A stretch of DNA of 64,000 bases from Candidatus Zixiibacteriota bacterium (lineage in GTDB: Bacteria; Zixibacteria; MSB-5A5; GN15; FEB-12). This document shows positions 25,553 through 34,762 of this stretch, one piece after another. The first letter of the stretch is position 1; every line of letters begins with the position of its first letter. The position numbers and the translations under genes are program-made. The stretch spans positions 43,180 through 107,179 of the forward strand of contig JAVEYB010000013.1 in the NCBI GenBank assembly GCA_034003725.1, read 5' to 3'. The notes beneath the pieces were generated by a model. It saw only the letters and a program-made list of their open reading frames with translations, was not told where the DNA came from and ran no database searches.

Positions 25553-26857
25553 TCAGTTTCCTTCCTTCAAAAGCTCAGACCCGATCGCATACAGCCAGGC
25601 GCTTCGGGCGATATGGTAATCGGCGACCGCCGCGGCCAGCGATGACTCGGCGGCCGCAAGCGTCTGTTCTATTTCCAGCAGGCGGTTGCTCGCGAGATCG
25701 CCGTCCCGATGCCGCGTGCGGGCGAGCCGGTAGTTGTCGGTGGCAATCTCAAAACGCGTGCGTGCGGTCAGATAACCGTCATACGCAAGCTGCAGCTGCT
25801 GGCGGCGAAGCTGCGCCTCGCGATTCAACGTCTCGCTGACCTCGTCGTAGTGGCGGTGGGTGGCCTCACGTGCATATTCCGCGGCCCGCACCTGTCGACC
25901 CGTCTTGTTGCCGGTATTGAACGACCAGGTCAGCCGCGCGCCGACCGTGAAGTAGTCGTTCCACGTGTCGTTGAACCGGTCGAGATTCGGTTTGCCGTAC
26001 GACCACCCGCCGAACGCGGCAAGTGACGGCAGGTAACCGCCCCGCTGCATGCGCACTTCCGCGTCGCCCACCGCAACCGATTCGCGGGCCGCACGAAGTT
26101 CCGGCTTCGTCTCAGATACCGGCTCCGTCGGCGGCAGGGCCGAGGGCTGGTCGATCGGCTCCGTCAGCACGAGCGACTCCTCATAATCCAGCCCCAGCAG
26201 CGTGAGCAGCCTGATCTCGGCGCTGCGGCGGGCGCCGGCTGCCTGCGTGCGTGCCAGATCGGCCTCCGTGAAATTCAATCGCGCTTCCAGAAGGTCGGTC
26301 GAGTCGGCGACACCGGCGTCGTACATCGACTGCACGTCCTCCGCCGTGATTGTCGCGCGCTGCCGTGACGCGTCCGCAGCCGCATGCAGACGGTCGAAAC
26401 GATACAATTGGTAGTATTCCACCCGTGTCTGCAAGTACACCTGATCGACACTCGCCGCAGCGAGCGCCTGATTGACACGCGCGATTGCCGAGGCGCGGTC
26501 TATGCCGCCCGAAATCCGGCCCCCGGTGTACAGCGGAAAAGTCAGGCGGACGTCTGTCTGGTAGTTCTCGTTGGTCCCGAGCTCCCGCGAAAACGACTGC
26601 CCGAGCGGCAACGCGATATCCAGTGTCGGCACGTAGTCGACATACGACGCCATCGCCTGTAGATCGAGCACCGGCAGCCGGTCGCGTTGCGCGGCGCCGT
26701 GAAGTGACACCGCGGCGTCGGCGTTCGCCTGCGCCTGCTTCACCGCCAGCGAGTGCTCGCGCGCCAGTCGAAAGGCCTCGGTCAGGCTCAACTCCCGCGC
26801 CGAAAGAACTCCGGACGGTATCAGGACGCACAATGCAAAGTAGACAAGATATCTCAT
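25553..26857 (-). CDS. TolC-family outer membrane efflux protein
   Basis: 434-residue outer-membrane channel with a signal peptide (RYLVYFALCVLIPSGVLSA). It shows the internally duplicated TolC architecture: long helices with periodic Ala/Gln (LTEAFRLAREHSLAVKQAQA near residue 25) and two membrane beta-hairpins. One hairpin precedes and includes TDVRLTFPLYTGGRISGGID, and the other includes FTVGARLTWSFNTGNKTG. Conserved-looking Pro-Leu-Tyr-Thr-Gly and Gly-Asn motifs mark the strand-helix junctions. Its ATG overlaps the stop of tetR (ATGA) and a GGTGA sequence precedes it. It is the exit duct of the exporter encoded downstream. Confidence 0.94.
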   Translation of the reverse strand: MRYLVYFALCVLIPSGVLSARELSLTEAFRLAREHSLAVKQAQANADAAVSLHGAAQRDRLPVLDLQAMASYVDYVPTLDIALPLGQSFSRELGTNENYQTDVRLTFPLYTGGRISGGIDRASAIARVNQALAAASVDQVYLQTRVEYYQLYRFDRLHAAADASRQRATITAEDVQSMYDAGVADSTDLLEARLNFTEADLARTQAAGARRSAEIRLLTLLGLDYEESLVLTEPIDQPSALPPTEPVSETKPELRAARESVAVGDAEVRMQRGGYLPSLAAFGGWSYGKPNLDRFNDTWNDYFTVGARLTWSFNTGNKTGRQVRAAEYAREATHRHYDEVSETLNREAQLRRQQLQLAYDGYLTARTRFEIATDNYRLARTRHRDGDLASNRLLEIEQTLAAAESSLAAAVADYHIARSAWLYAIGSELLKEGN

Positions 26858-27501
26858 CGGGTCACCTTTACGCCGTGAAGGAATACGTCGACGACCGCCT
26901 CCTGTCGTTCCTGCAGAAACGTTTCCGTATCCGGTATCTGCAGCACCTTGGTGATCATCGGGGCCATCAAAATCGATCCGATATTCAGGGCGAGAAACGA
27001 CGCCAGTGTGTGGCGGACATCGAGCGTTCGTATCGTGCCGTCGCGCATCTTCTCCTGAAAACGCTCCAGCAGTTTCTGCGGCGCGCCGGACTCGCGAATG
27101 ATCGACGAGATCATCGTGAGAATCTCGCTCTCTGGTTCGGCGAGCTCGCGAAGTAGGATGCGCGGCAGCGCCGCGTGGTTGCCGGCAATCTTGAAGTAGA
27201 TTCGACTGGCGTCGCGAAGAAGGTCATCGAACGACGACTGCACGCTGGCGCGATTCTTGATTTCATCCAGCGCGCGGCGATAGATATCGGCGATCGTCTC
27301 GCGGTACAGGTTTTCCTTGGAATTGAAATGGTAATAGATCATGGCCTTGTTGACCGAGGCGCGTTCGGCGATCCGGTCGACCCGTCCGCCGGCGAGACCG
27401 TGTTCGGCGAACTCCTCGAGAGCGGCATCGAGAATCCGTCGTCGAGACGGTTCCGTATCGGCGGGATCGGGGGGCTTCAGTCGGCTTTTCTGGTCACTCA
27501 T
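26854..27501 (-). CDS. TetR/AcrR-family transcriptional repressor
   Basis: 215-residue repressor, first gene of the efflux operon. The TetR-type N-terminal DNA-binding domain is at residues ~18-65. It reads ILDAALEEFAEHGLAGGRVD for helix 1-2, and the recognition part is ERASVNKAMIYYHFNSKENL, a very typical TetR helix-turn-helix ending. The C-terminal ~140 residues are helical and ligand-binding. A perfect 7-2-7 palindrome lies 22 bp upstream of its start, just after the predicted -10. This predicts autorepression of the whole operon, relieved when the pump substrate binds. E. coli CecR (YbiH), which neighbours ybhGFSR, is the obvious functional analogue. Confidence 0.95.
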   Translation of the reverse strand: MSDQKSRLKPPDPADTEPSRRRILDAALEEFAEHGLAGGRVDRIAERASVNKAMIYYHFNSKENLYRETIADIYRRALDEIKNRASVQSSFDDLLRDASRIYFKIAGNHAALPRILLRELAEPESEILTMISSIIRESGAPQKLLERFQEKMRDGTIRTLDVRHTLASFLALNIGSILMAPMITKVLQIPDTETFLQERQEAVVDVFLHGVKVTR

Positions 27502-27522
27502 ATATAACCAACCATTCAGTTA

Positions 27523-27538
27523 AACTAACTTGTTAGTT
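27523..27538. promoter_or_regulatory. Probable TetR operator palindrome
   Basis: Perfect inverted repeat AACTAAC-TT-GTTAGTT, placed between the predicted -10 box and the tetR start codon. TetR-family operators are palindromes of this size; binding here would block transcription. Confidence 0.75.
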
Positions 27539-27539
27539 A

Positions 27540-27569
27540 ATATAACGGCAGAAGGAGGGAGAAGTTCAA
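27540..27569 (-). promoter_or_regulatory. Predicted promoter of the efflux operon
   Basis: On the reverse strand: -35 TTGAAC (27569-27564), 18-bp spacer, -10 TTATAT (27545-27540). The operator begins 1 bp downstream of the -10 box. Confidence 0.6.
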
Positions 27570-27685
27570 GGATTTTTTGAGGGATTCATGATATTCTTGT
27601 AACTTATTGACCCGCTATGCGATAGACGGGCAAATCTGGCCGCTCGCGGCATGGTTGGCAGGTAAGTCATTGGCATGAAAGGTAT

Positions 27686-27716
27686 ACGGGGCATCCCCAT
27701 CATAGGAGTGCCCCGT
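27686..27716. terminator. Stem-loop after the dockerin gene
   Basis: 8-bp stem ACGGGGCA/TGCCCCGT with a 15-nt loop, between the stop of the large secreted-protein gene and the tetR promoter. There is a short T-run on the forward side only, so its strength as a terminator on the reverse strand is uncertain. Confidence 0.45.
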
Positions 27717-27742
27717 TTCTGTTGAAGCCGCGTCAGTGTCGA

Positions 27743-30700
27743 TTACTTGTCGGTGCCTCGGCACGGAGCCGGGGGCGGACCTCCGTTGATCAGGTAATTG
27801 ACAAGACATATCGCATCTGCCAGATCCACACTACCATCGGGGTCTCCCGTCACATTTGCCTCGAATACACAGCCAATCGGCTGTCCCAGAAACAGCCAAT
27901 CCACCAGAGCCGTTATATCGGACAGGTCGACGATATCATCGGGGTCACCGTTGGTGTTGCCGGTCATGCCGGTGCAGCACCCGTACTTGATCTCCATGCC
28001 GTGCTCGTACCAGATATCGACCATTGCCTGGGTGTGACCCTGAGACTGTCCATACTTGAACCAGGAATCCCAGAAATCCATTAAGGTTTGTGGTCTTGCC
28101 CCAGGACCAGCCTTGTCCAGTAATGCTGTCAGGATCGGCTGAATACCAAGGGACAGTGAATCTCCGACACCATCGGCTGAATGCGGCAGGGGCAGCACAT
28201 TCCATTCGTTCCGGGAACTGAATTCCTCAATCCCCGTCTGGTTGTCGTATATGTCCCGGAAAACACCCGCAACCGACGCCTCACAGTCCGTGCCGCGAGT
28301 GTTTGCCGAACTGTCGGGTGTGAAGGGCCCCGATGTACCGCTCACTCCAAATACACCTGTCTCAACATCAATCCAAGAAGTATCTTGGAAGTCATTCCAT
28401 GCGTTAGACGTTCGCGCTTTGCCCAGGCAGTATGCCGCCCAGAAGTGCGCCCATCCTTCACTGGCTGCGAGACCATCGGATACCTTTAGCCAAAAACTAT
28501 GCGTGCCGCTGCCTTGTTGAAGAATGTCGAGCACCTTGGCAATCTTATGACCATGTTCGTGTAGAATCGTGGCACGGTCGAAAATGTCCAGCCCCGGTGG
28601 ATCAGGGTTGGTGACATCAGCCGCTATCGTAATCAGGTCATAGATAGTGTCACCGTATCTCCAGAGGTAGTTGGAATAATCTCTGTCGGGGCCAGCCCAG
28701 ATATTTACGGTGTCAATGAAGTCGTTGGGTCGCAATTCGGACCACTTGAGCCAACTATCCAGAACCGCATCCACCAGGAAGAACTCATTTGAATGCGGCC
28801 AATATATCCAGATAGGCGGCGTAGCTGACCCAGGCCCCTGAAAACTGACATCGCCGCTCCTCACGTCGTTTTGAACGTAGCTATCGAAGCTCGCATAGTC
28901 GAAAGCCTCCGGAGTCAGATGTGGAATCACTTGTTCCGCCAGTGCCCCTGACCCATATCTCGGGCTTCCCTCCACCGACTTCGCAGATCCCTTCCATGCA
29001 ACTGCCGCGTCGTTCATAGCCCACGCCTTAACATAGACATCAAGTCGAGTACCATCTTGATCCACATTGGACACCTGTTGGAAAGCAAAACTCCCCCACT
29101 GATCAGTTGTCGCGGAATCTAACCATTGGTCTGGTCCGTCAACGTTTTCATCCCACAGTTCCACCCGAATGTGTCTTGCCGGTGAGTAGGTGGCTGATGA
29201 ACCACCGTTCGCCAGGTGTTGATATTCCACATGTCCGTATACCTCAATGGATGGCGGCCGAACAAGGATTGGCGGAGTGATCCAATTGTTGTCCAGTTCA
29301 GTGCTCTCGTCAACCTGGCCATCATCATCAATGTGAAGTTCCAGAGTGACGACTCCCTCGGGAAACGAAACGGGTACAGTGGGGACGATCAGTTGCTCCC
29401 CGGGGGACATTCCGGGAATGGTTTTGGAGTGGACAGAGATTCCGTTCATATAGATCCGGCATACAAAACTCCCGGAGGCCTCAACGCCGTTATTGCGGAG
29501 GGCATAGCTCACGTGACTGGTTTGGCCTGAGTACACGGGAGTCGGATAGGCGATGGCACCGGACCAATAGTTCGGCACATACCACTGCAGGTTTGGCTCG
29601 GGTGGCGGCGGGTCGAGCCACTGAAGCACCCGCGATTGAGCATTGTTGGTGTAATCGCTCTCTTCGAGGTCGTGGTCCTGATTGGCTCGTACGACTATAG
29701 TGTGACTACCAGACGGAGATACCACGATTTCATTGTTGGGAAATTCCATCTCCTCTCCTGCATTGATCGCCGAAAAACAGGGAATTGTAGAAATCAGATA
29801 CTGGGAGGATTCATAGATATCGTAGACTCTGATATTAAACTGGCCAGCCGCATACTGGCCCTGATTTCTTATTGCGAAACTGAGATATGTTGTCTCGCCT
29901 GCGTACAGAGTAGTAGTCTGAGTGCTGCCCCATTCGTTCGCGAACACAAGAGGATGATCCCAGCTAATGGGCTGATAGAATGTTAAATCGGGATACGTCA
30001 GAGCATCACCTTCAACCCTGACATCGTCTACGAAGACACCTCGTCTTGCGGACACGGCGTTCGACTTCACAAAACGGAACGCAACATACACGCGGTCCCA
30101 ATCATCTGCAACGTAGATCGTGAATACTCGCCAGTTCTCGGCGGAAGTAACCGTTGCCTTCAAGGTCCAATCCGAAGTCGCTCCTGTTTCCGATATGTAA
30201 CAATAGAAGCCACCCTGCAGACTGGGATCGAGGTCGGAGTACAGACGGAACGTTATAGTGTTGTTCTGTGTTGACTGCAACGAAACCGCACTATCCATCT
30301 CCATCCACGTCGTGTAGGCGTCGACAATATAGTCACAGGAGCCCATCCCCACTCCGCCTGCGGGCCAAACGCTCCCGGTTGATGAGTACGTTTCACAGGT
30401 CTCATAACTGCCAGAGACGGGTCCCCACCAGTAGAACCCATCTTCCGCCCAACTGGTCCAGGTTGTGTCGAAGAAACCAGAATCGAAGCCGTCGTAAAAC
30501 AGGGTGAGCGATTTGTCTCCTGGCGGCTCTCCGTCTGTTTCATCCGCAGAAGTCTGACCGGAGCTATCCGACGTCGAGGCGCCACCTTCTCTTGGGTGAG
30601 CCCACTGCCACGAATCAAAACTGTAACCCTTGATCCCTCGATCGATGATTTCTCTCATCTGTCTGAACTCGATGGTCACTTTGTAGTAACCGTTCACCTG

Positions 30701-31705
30701 AGTGGGAGCGATGGAATCAGTCAGATAACGAATGAACTCCATATCATCGGGTTCTCGCAAGTCCAAAACGAGAACTTCGGGAGAGTCCGGGGCGCGACCC
30801 TTTGGCTTGTGGTCGCCGAGCAGCTCGCCCGTGGAAGCCAGTGCGATTGGCTCGAACTTGTTCTCTCCGCGCCGTCTCATGAAAAGAGTGTCATCCACGG
30901 TCAGCCACTCTTCATCCGTATAGTCCAGTGGAGTTCGCTCGAGACGTTCCATCTTCTCCCGTTCGCTCTCAGGCGGTCGATTGGGGCTCAAGTGCTGGTC
31001 CCACAACTCCCTGGGCATTTTGGCGATTATTGAGTCCGTCTTGCCCAAAAGAACCCATCCCGAATCGAGCTCGTCCTCAACGCAGAAACCCCACTGCGCC
31101 AGGCCGGCGGTGTCCTCAATCCGAGTCACGACCGGTGCGACGTCATATCCTTTCCACCGGCTCCTGGGCTGAGGGACAGTATCGGGAGGGAGAATTCTAA
31201 TCTCCTGTTGATCTGGGGGTGGCCCATAGATATCCTCCACCGTGACGATCTTCCGCGGCGCCTGCTGGTAGTTCAGGGGGTAGACATTGGGTTTACTGGG
31301 GTCCCCGTAGTAGATAAGCGCGCGATCGCCCCTCAAGTCGTACCACCGACTACGGGAAGTCTTGTGGTCCCCACGAGTTACGACGACGCTAATAGAACTG
31401 AGTTCCCCATCCGGGACCCGATAGGTAAAGTCGACGGCGAACGTGTCGCCAACTTGTCCCGGCCATGAGTAGTGTCGAGGTCCGTCGTATTCAAGTCCAA
31501 CGATGCTGTCGATTTCGATTTGGAAGTCATCACCATCGAAGGCAGGCCACACAGCAAGCGTTCCATGGGCCACTCCTCCCGTATCGGCAACTGAACCGAT
31601 CCCGAACTGCACGTGGAAGGTGGTGTAGGATTGCCCGCTGGCCAGAGTGATAGCAGCAGAGGACAACATCAAAACTGAGACAGCTAAGAACTTCAAACTG
31701 CGCAT
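27743..31705 (-). CDS. Large secreted multidomain protein: CARDB repeats, metalloprotease-like core, C-terminal dockerin
   Basis: 1320 residues with a signal peptide (SLKFLAVSVLMLSSAAITLA). A novel N-terminal region (~25-390) comes first. A MAM/jelly-roll-like domain (~400-590) begins LFYDGFDSGFFDTTW. Two CARDB domains follow (~600-735 and ~740-850), each ending in an Asp/Glu-x-x-Asn-Asn motif. Next is a beta-sandwich like carboxypeptidase regulatory domains (~855-960). A zinc-protease-like segment has HEHGH near 1051 and a downstream Glu in ASEGWAHFWAAY (~1082). A dockerin module with two calcium repeats (NGDPDDIVDLSDITALVDWL; TGDPDGSVDLADAICLVNYL) ends the protein. GGGGAGG precedes the ATG. 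Base composition is lower in GC than the neighbours. Confidence 0.88.
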   Translation of the reverse strand: MRSLKFLAVSVLMLSSAAITLASGQSYTTFHVQFGIGSVADTGGVAHGTLAVWPAFDGDDFQIEIDSIVGLEYDGPRHYSWPGQVGDTFAVDFTYRVPDGELSSISVVVTRGDHKTSRSRWYDLRGDRALIYYGDPSKPNVYPLNYQQAPRKIVTVEDIYGPPPDQQEIRILPPDTVPQPRSRWKGYDVAPVVTRIEDTAGLAQWGFCVEDELDSGWVLLGKTDSIIAKMPRELWDQHLSPNRPPESEREKMERLERTPLDYTDEEWLTVDDTLFMRRRGENKFEPIALASTGELLGDHKPKGRAPDSPEVLVLDLREPDDMEFIRYLTDSIAPTQVNGYYKVTIEFRQMREIIDRGIKGYSFDSWQWAHPREGGASTSDSSGQTSADETDGEPPGDKSLTLFYDGFDSGFFDTTWTSWAEDGFYWWGPVSGSYETCETYSSTGSVWPAGGVGMGSCDYIVDAYTTWMEMDSAVSLQSTQNNTITFRLYSDLDPSLQGGFYCYISETGATSDWTLKATVTSAENWRVFTIYVADDWDRVYVAFRFVKSNAVSARRGVFVDDVRVEGDALTYPDLTFYQPISWDHPLVFANEWGSTQTTTLYAGETTYLSFAIRNQGQYAAGQFNIRVYDIYESSQYLISTIPCFSAINAGEEMEFPNNEIVVSPSGSHTIVVRANQDHDLEESDYTNNAQSRVLQWLDPPPPEPNLQWYVPNYWSGAIAYPTPVYSGQTSHVSYALRNNGVEASGSFVCRIYMNGISVHSKTIPGMSPGEQLIVPTVPVSFPEGVVTLELHIDDDGQVDESTELDNNWITPPILVRPPSIEVYGHVEYQHLANGGSSATYSPARHIRVELWDENVDGPDQWLDSATTDQWGSFAFQQVSNVDQDGTRLDVYVKAWAMNDAAVAWKGSAKSVEGSPRYGSGALAEQVIPHLTPEAFDYASFDSYVQNDVRSGDVSFQGPGSATPPIWIYWPHSNEFFLVDAVLDSWLKWSELRPNDFIDTVNIWAGPDRDYSNYLWRYGDTIYDLITIAADVTNPDPPGLDIFDRATILHEHGHKIAKVLDILQQGSGTHSFWLKVSDGLAASEGWAHFWAAYCLGKARTSNAWNDFQDTSWIDVETGVFGVSGTSGPFTPDSSANTRGTDCEASVAGVFRDIYDNQTGIEEFSSRNEWNVLPLPHSADGVGDSLSLGIQPILTALLDKAGPGARPQTLMDFWDSWFKYGQSQGHTQAMVDIWYEHGMEIKYGCCTGMTGNTNGDPDDIVDLSDITALVDWLFLGQPIGCVFEANVTGDPDGSVDLADAICLVNYLINGGPPPAPCRGTDK

Positions 31706-31840
31706 AGCACGCCTCCCCGATTTGTGCGGCCGGATCCGGCCGCGATTTGTTGCTGACTGACAATCAATAATAAAGACGCTAATGGGCGCGGTTTCGTCAA
31801 GGGGTCAGTCGCCCCCCCTAAGCCCCTCGCATGAAACGCC

Positions 31841-31869
31841 TTGACAGGAACCCGCCGCCCCGCTATTAT
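31841..31869 (+). promoter_or_regulatory. Strong sigma70-type promoter
   Basis: Consensus -35 TTGACA (31841-31846), 17-bp spacer, -10 TATTAT (31864-31869). It drives the small secreted protein and, with no terminator seen in between, the TPR/sigma-54 activator. It leaves a ~115-nt leader. Confidence 0.75.
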
Positions 31870-31989
31870 GTTATTGAAGTGTTAGGACTTCATCCCCCTC
31901 ACCCTCGCCCGCCCGGCCGTCGTGTGTCCGGTGACTACAGATACGAATGTTCCGTTTCTCAACATACTCTTTTAACCAGGGAGTCTATC

Positions 31990-32340
31990 ATGAAAAACCT
32001 GCTCACACTGCTGGCTGTCCTGCTGGTGGCGATTTGTCTTGTCGTCGACCAGTCGATGGCCAAGGACCGGCCGTTCGGCTATCCGGATGACGGCGATTCG
32101 CACCCGTGGGGTGGCGATGAAGCCACCATTGACCCCGGCGACGGCCTCTACGGTGGTCCGCGCGCGGCCGCATTGGCCACCACCGGCATCCTGCCGCTGG
32201 ATATCCTCATCAACGAATTTATCGTGAAGCCTTTGATTCGTGAATCGAGCCGCACGAGCCGCATGGTCGACGAGCCGATTCGCAAGGCGGACTACATCAC
32301 GCGCACGCCATACTACAACCGCACCGAGCTGCAGCGATAA
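31990..32340 (+). CDS. Small secreted protein of unknown function
   Basis: 116-residue exported protein. The signal peptide MKNLLTLLAVLLVAICLVVD ends near QSMA, followed by a mature part of ~93 residues. The mature part has an Asp/Gly-rich start (FGYPDDGDSHPWGGDEATID) and an amphipathic C-terminal segment (NEFIVKPLIRESSRTSRMVD) with many Arg. No Cys, no lipobox and no recognised family. ATG 31990 is preferred because GGGAG precedes it and it begins the signal peptide; the longer frame from 31831 would start inside the promoter. The TPR/sigma-54 activator gene begins 12 nt after its stop, so the two are cotranscribed. Confidence 0.75.
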   Translation: MKNLLTLLAVLLVAICLVVDQSMAKDRPFGYPDDGDSHPWGGDEATIDPGDGLYGGPRAAALATTGILPLDILINEFIVKPLIRESSRTSRMVDEPIRKADYITRTPYYNRTELQR

Positions 32341-32352
32341 AGGGTGACGACT

Positions 32353-34605
32353 ATGAATACCACAGATGACAACGGCAGAGAGTTTGCCCGGTCGGTGGCT
32401 CACGCCCTTGAGTCGCTGCTGGGCCGACGCGATTTTGCCGGCGCCATCGCGCAGTTCGAGTCGCTTCGCACCCAGGTCGAACCGATCGGGGCCGAGGCCG
32501 CGCGGGTGTATCGCCTCGCCGCCAAAGCCTACGCGGGACTGGCCGATCTGAGCGCGGCGTTGAAACACGCCCGCCTGGCCCAGGCCGCCGCCGAACAGGA
32601 TTCCGACCGCCTGCTGCTCGCCGACGTCTTCATGACGCTCGGCGCGGTGCTTCGCGACTTGGGCGAGTTCCGGGAAGCCGAACGCGCGTTTCGCGACGCC
32701 GAATCGGTGTTCCGCCGCAACGACAGCCCCGAAGGTCAGAGCCGCGCGCTCAACCAGCTCGCCGGCCTGTTCTTCCGGCAGAACGATTACCGCAACTCGC
32801 TGACTGTGCTCATGGATGCTGTCGAGATCGCCCGCAGGCTCAACGATAAGAAGAAGCTTGCGTTTATGATGGGCAATATCGGTCGAATCTGCGCCTTCAC
32901 CGGCGATTTCGCCGATGCGATCAAACACCTGCAGATCAATATCGATCTGTCGCGCGAACTGCACGACGACCTGGAGAGCGCGCGGGCCGAACTGTCTCTG
33001 GCCCACGTGTATATCCAGCAGTCGGAGTTCGCGGCGGCCGAGCAGGCGCTCGAACACGCCTACCCGATCATAATCGCCCAGAACAGCCGCCGCGACGAGA
33101 TCTGCTACCTGACCTATCTCGGCGAACTGTATTACCGCGCCGGCCGCTACGACGAATCCGGCGACGTGCTCGCACAGGCGGTGGGGATGGCGCGCGGCGC
33201 GAATGTCGAGTCGCCGATGCTGGGCCGGGCGCTGCGGCATCTCGCCGAACTGGCGATCCGCCGCAATGACTTCCGTACCGCGGAGCGCCACGCTGCCGCC
33301 GCTACGGCGATCATGCACAAGGCCGGCGACCTGGTGGAAACCGGTGCGCTGCTGAAGATCAAGGCCCAGATAGCGGCATCGCGCGGCAAACCCAACGAAT
33401 CGCGCGCGTTGTTCGCAGACGCGATCGAAACGCTGGACCGCTCCGGCGTGCGATGGGAGAAAGCCGATGCGTTTGTAGCCGCCGGGTGCGCCGAAGTATT
33501 CGAACAGCGGCAGCGCCTGACCTACCTGTTCCGGGCGGAGGAATTTTTCGCCCGTACGCGCAACCGGTTCCGGCACGAGGAAGTCGGTCGCCTGATCGGT
33601 GCGATGGATCGTCCCGCTCCCGCCGTGGTGACACCATCGGCGTCACGACCTGTCGACACGCCCGACTACGTCACCTGCAACAAGGAGATCCTCAAATTCA
33701 AGGCGCAGCTCGCCATGTACGGCCGAAGCGATCTGCCGCTGCTACTGTGCGGCGAGACGGGGGTCGGCAAGGACCGCATGGCGCGTTATTTCCATTCGCT
33801 CGTGCGGCCGAACGGCCCGTTCAAGCCGATCAACTGCGCCGCCGTGCCGGATACGCTGCTCGAGTCCGAGTTGTTCGGCTACCGCAAGGGCGCGTTTACC
33901 GGCGCCGAACGCCACAAGGATGGGCTGTTTCTGCAGGCGGACGGCGGCGTGCTGTTCCTCGATGAAATCGGCGACATGCCGCTCAGCTTGCAGGCCAAGC
34001 TGCTCGGTGTGCTGGAGCGGCGCACGCTCATGCCGCTCGGCGGTACCAGCGAAGTGCCGTTCGACGTCAAGCTGGTGGCTGCGACCAATCATGATCTCGA
34101 GGCGATGGTGGAATCCGGCGCCTTCCGCCGCGACCTGTACTATCGCATCAGCGGCGTGACGTTTACGCTGCCGCCGCTTCGCGAGCGCAAGGAAGATATC
34201 GGCCTGCTGGCCGGGCACTTCATGCGCAGGCGCGGTTTGCTCGCCGAGGGCGAGCCGGTGCCGGCCGAATTGCTCCACCAGTTCATCCGGTACGACTGGC
34301 CGGGCAATATTCGCGAACTGGATCAGCGCATACAGCGCCTCGAGATGATGGCCGAGATGGTGGCCGAGGGAGATCTGGTCGAATTGAGTCACTCGCTGTT
34401 CGGCGGCGACGCTATCGCGAGCGCCGAAACGGAGACCCTGTTCGATCGGGTTGAGCAATTCGAACGCGAGTTGCTTCGCGACGCACTCGCCGCCGCAGGC
34501 GGCAACAAGAGCGAGGCTGCGCGACTGCTCGGTATCCACGAGGCCACCGTACGAACGAAGCTGAAGCGCTATAACATTTCGTTTGATTCGCCGCTGCCGA
34601 ATTGA
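32353..34605 (+). CDS. TPR-domain sigma-54-dependent transcriptional activator
   Basis: 750-residue enhancer-binding protein. Residues ~1-420 are tandem TPR helices (e.g. AGLADLSAALKHARLAQAA, DYRNSLTVLMDAVEIARRL) replacing the usual receiver or GAF input domain. The AAA+ core has Walker A CGETGVGKD, the sigma-54 contact GAFTGA within FGYRKGAFTGAERHK, Walker B VLFLDEIGDMP and the arginine-finger region RRDLYYRI. The C-terminal Fis-type helix-turn-helix is GGNKSEAARLLGIHEATVRT. Both ATPase and sigma-54 binding therefore look intact. TPR input suggests control by protein-protein contact. The start ATG lies 8 nt after AAAGGG. Its target promoters are not evident in the window. Confidence 0.95.
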   Translation: MNTTDDNGREFARSVAHALESLLGRRDFAGAIAQFESLRTQVEPIGAEAARVYRLAAKAYAGLADLSAALKHARLAQAAAEQDSDRLLLADVFMTLGAVLRDLGEFREAERAFRDAESVFRRNDSPEGQSRALNQLAGLFFRQNDYRNSLTVLMDAVEIARRLNDKKKLAFMMGNIGRICAFTGDFADAIKHLQINIDLSRELHDDLESARAELSLAHVYIQQSEFAAAEQALEHAYPIIIAQNSRRDEICYLTYLGELYYRAGRYDESGDVLAQAVGMARGANVESPMLGRALRHLAELAIRRNDFRTAERHAAAATAIMHKAGDLVETGALLKIKAQIAASRGKPNESRALFADAIETLDRSGVRWEKADAFVAAGCAEVFEQRQRLTYLFRAEEFFARTRNRFRHEEVGRLIGAMDRPAPAVVTPSASRPVDTPDYVTCNKEILKFKAQLAMYGRSDLPLLLCGETGVGKDRMARYFHSLVRPNGPFKPINCAAVPDTLLESELFGYRKGAFTGAERHKDGLFLQADGGVLFLDEIGDMPLSLQAKLLGVLERRTLMPLGGTSEVPFDVKLVAATNHDLEAMVESGAFRRDLYYRISGVTFTLPPLRERKEDIGLLAGHFMRRRGLLAEGEPVPAELLHQFIRYDWPGNIRELDQRIQRLEMMAEMVAEGDLVELSHSLFGGDAIASAETETLFDRVEQFERELLRDALAAAGGNKSEAARLLGIHEATVRTKLKRYNISFDSPLPN

Positions 34606-34762
34606 GCGGCGAGAGGCATGATGTTGGGCATGGGCCGACCCGGGGGCACACTCGAGGGGTCAGCATCCGGTCTCGGGTGATGTCGCCACGCTGCGACTCA
34701 CCCGGCCGGCCATGCCTGAGGCGTGACGACAAGGATTGTCGGTTGCGCCAGTATAAAAGCAA

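Noticed and set aside
31972..33576. 534-codon reverse open frame over the TPR activator
   Set aside because: It mirrors the TPR coding frame and lacks a signal, motif or ribosome site.
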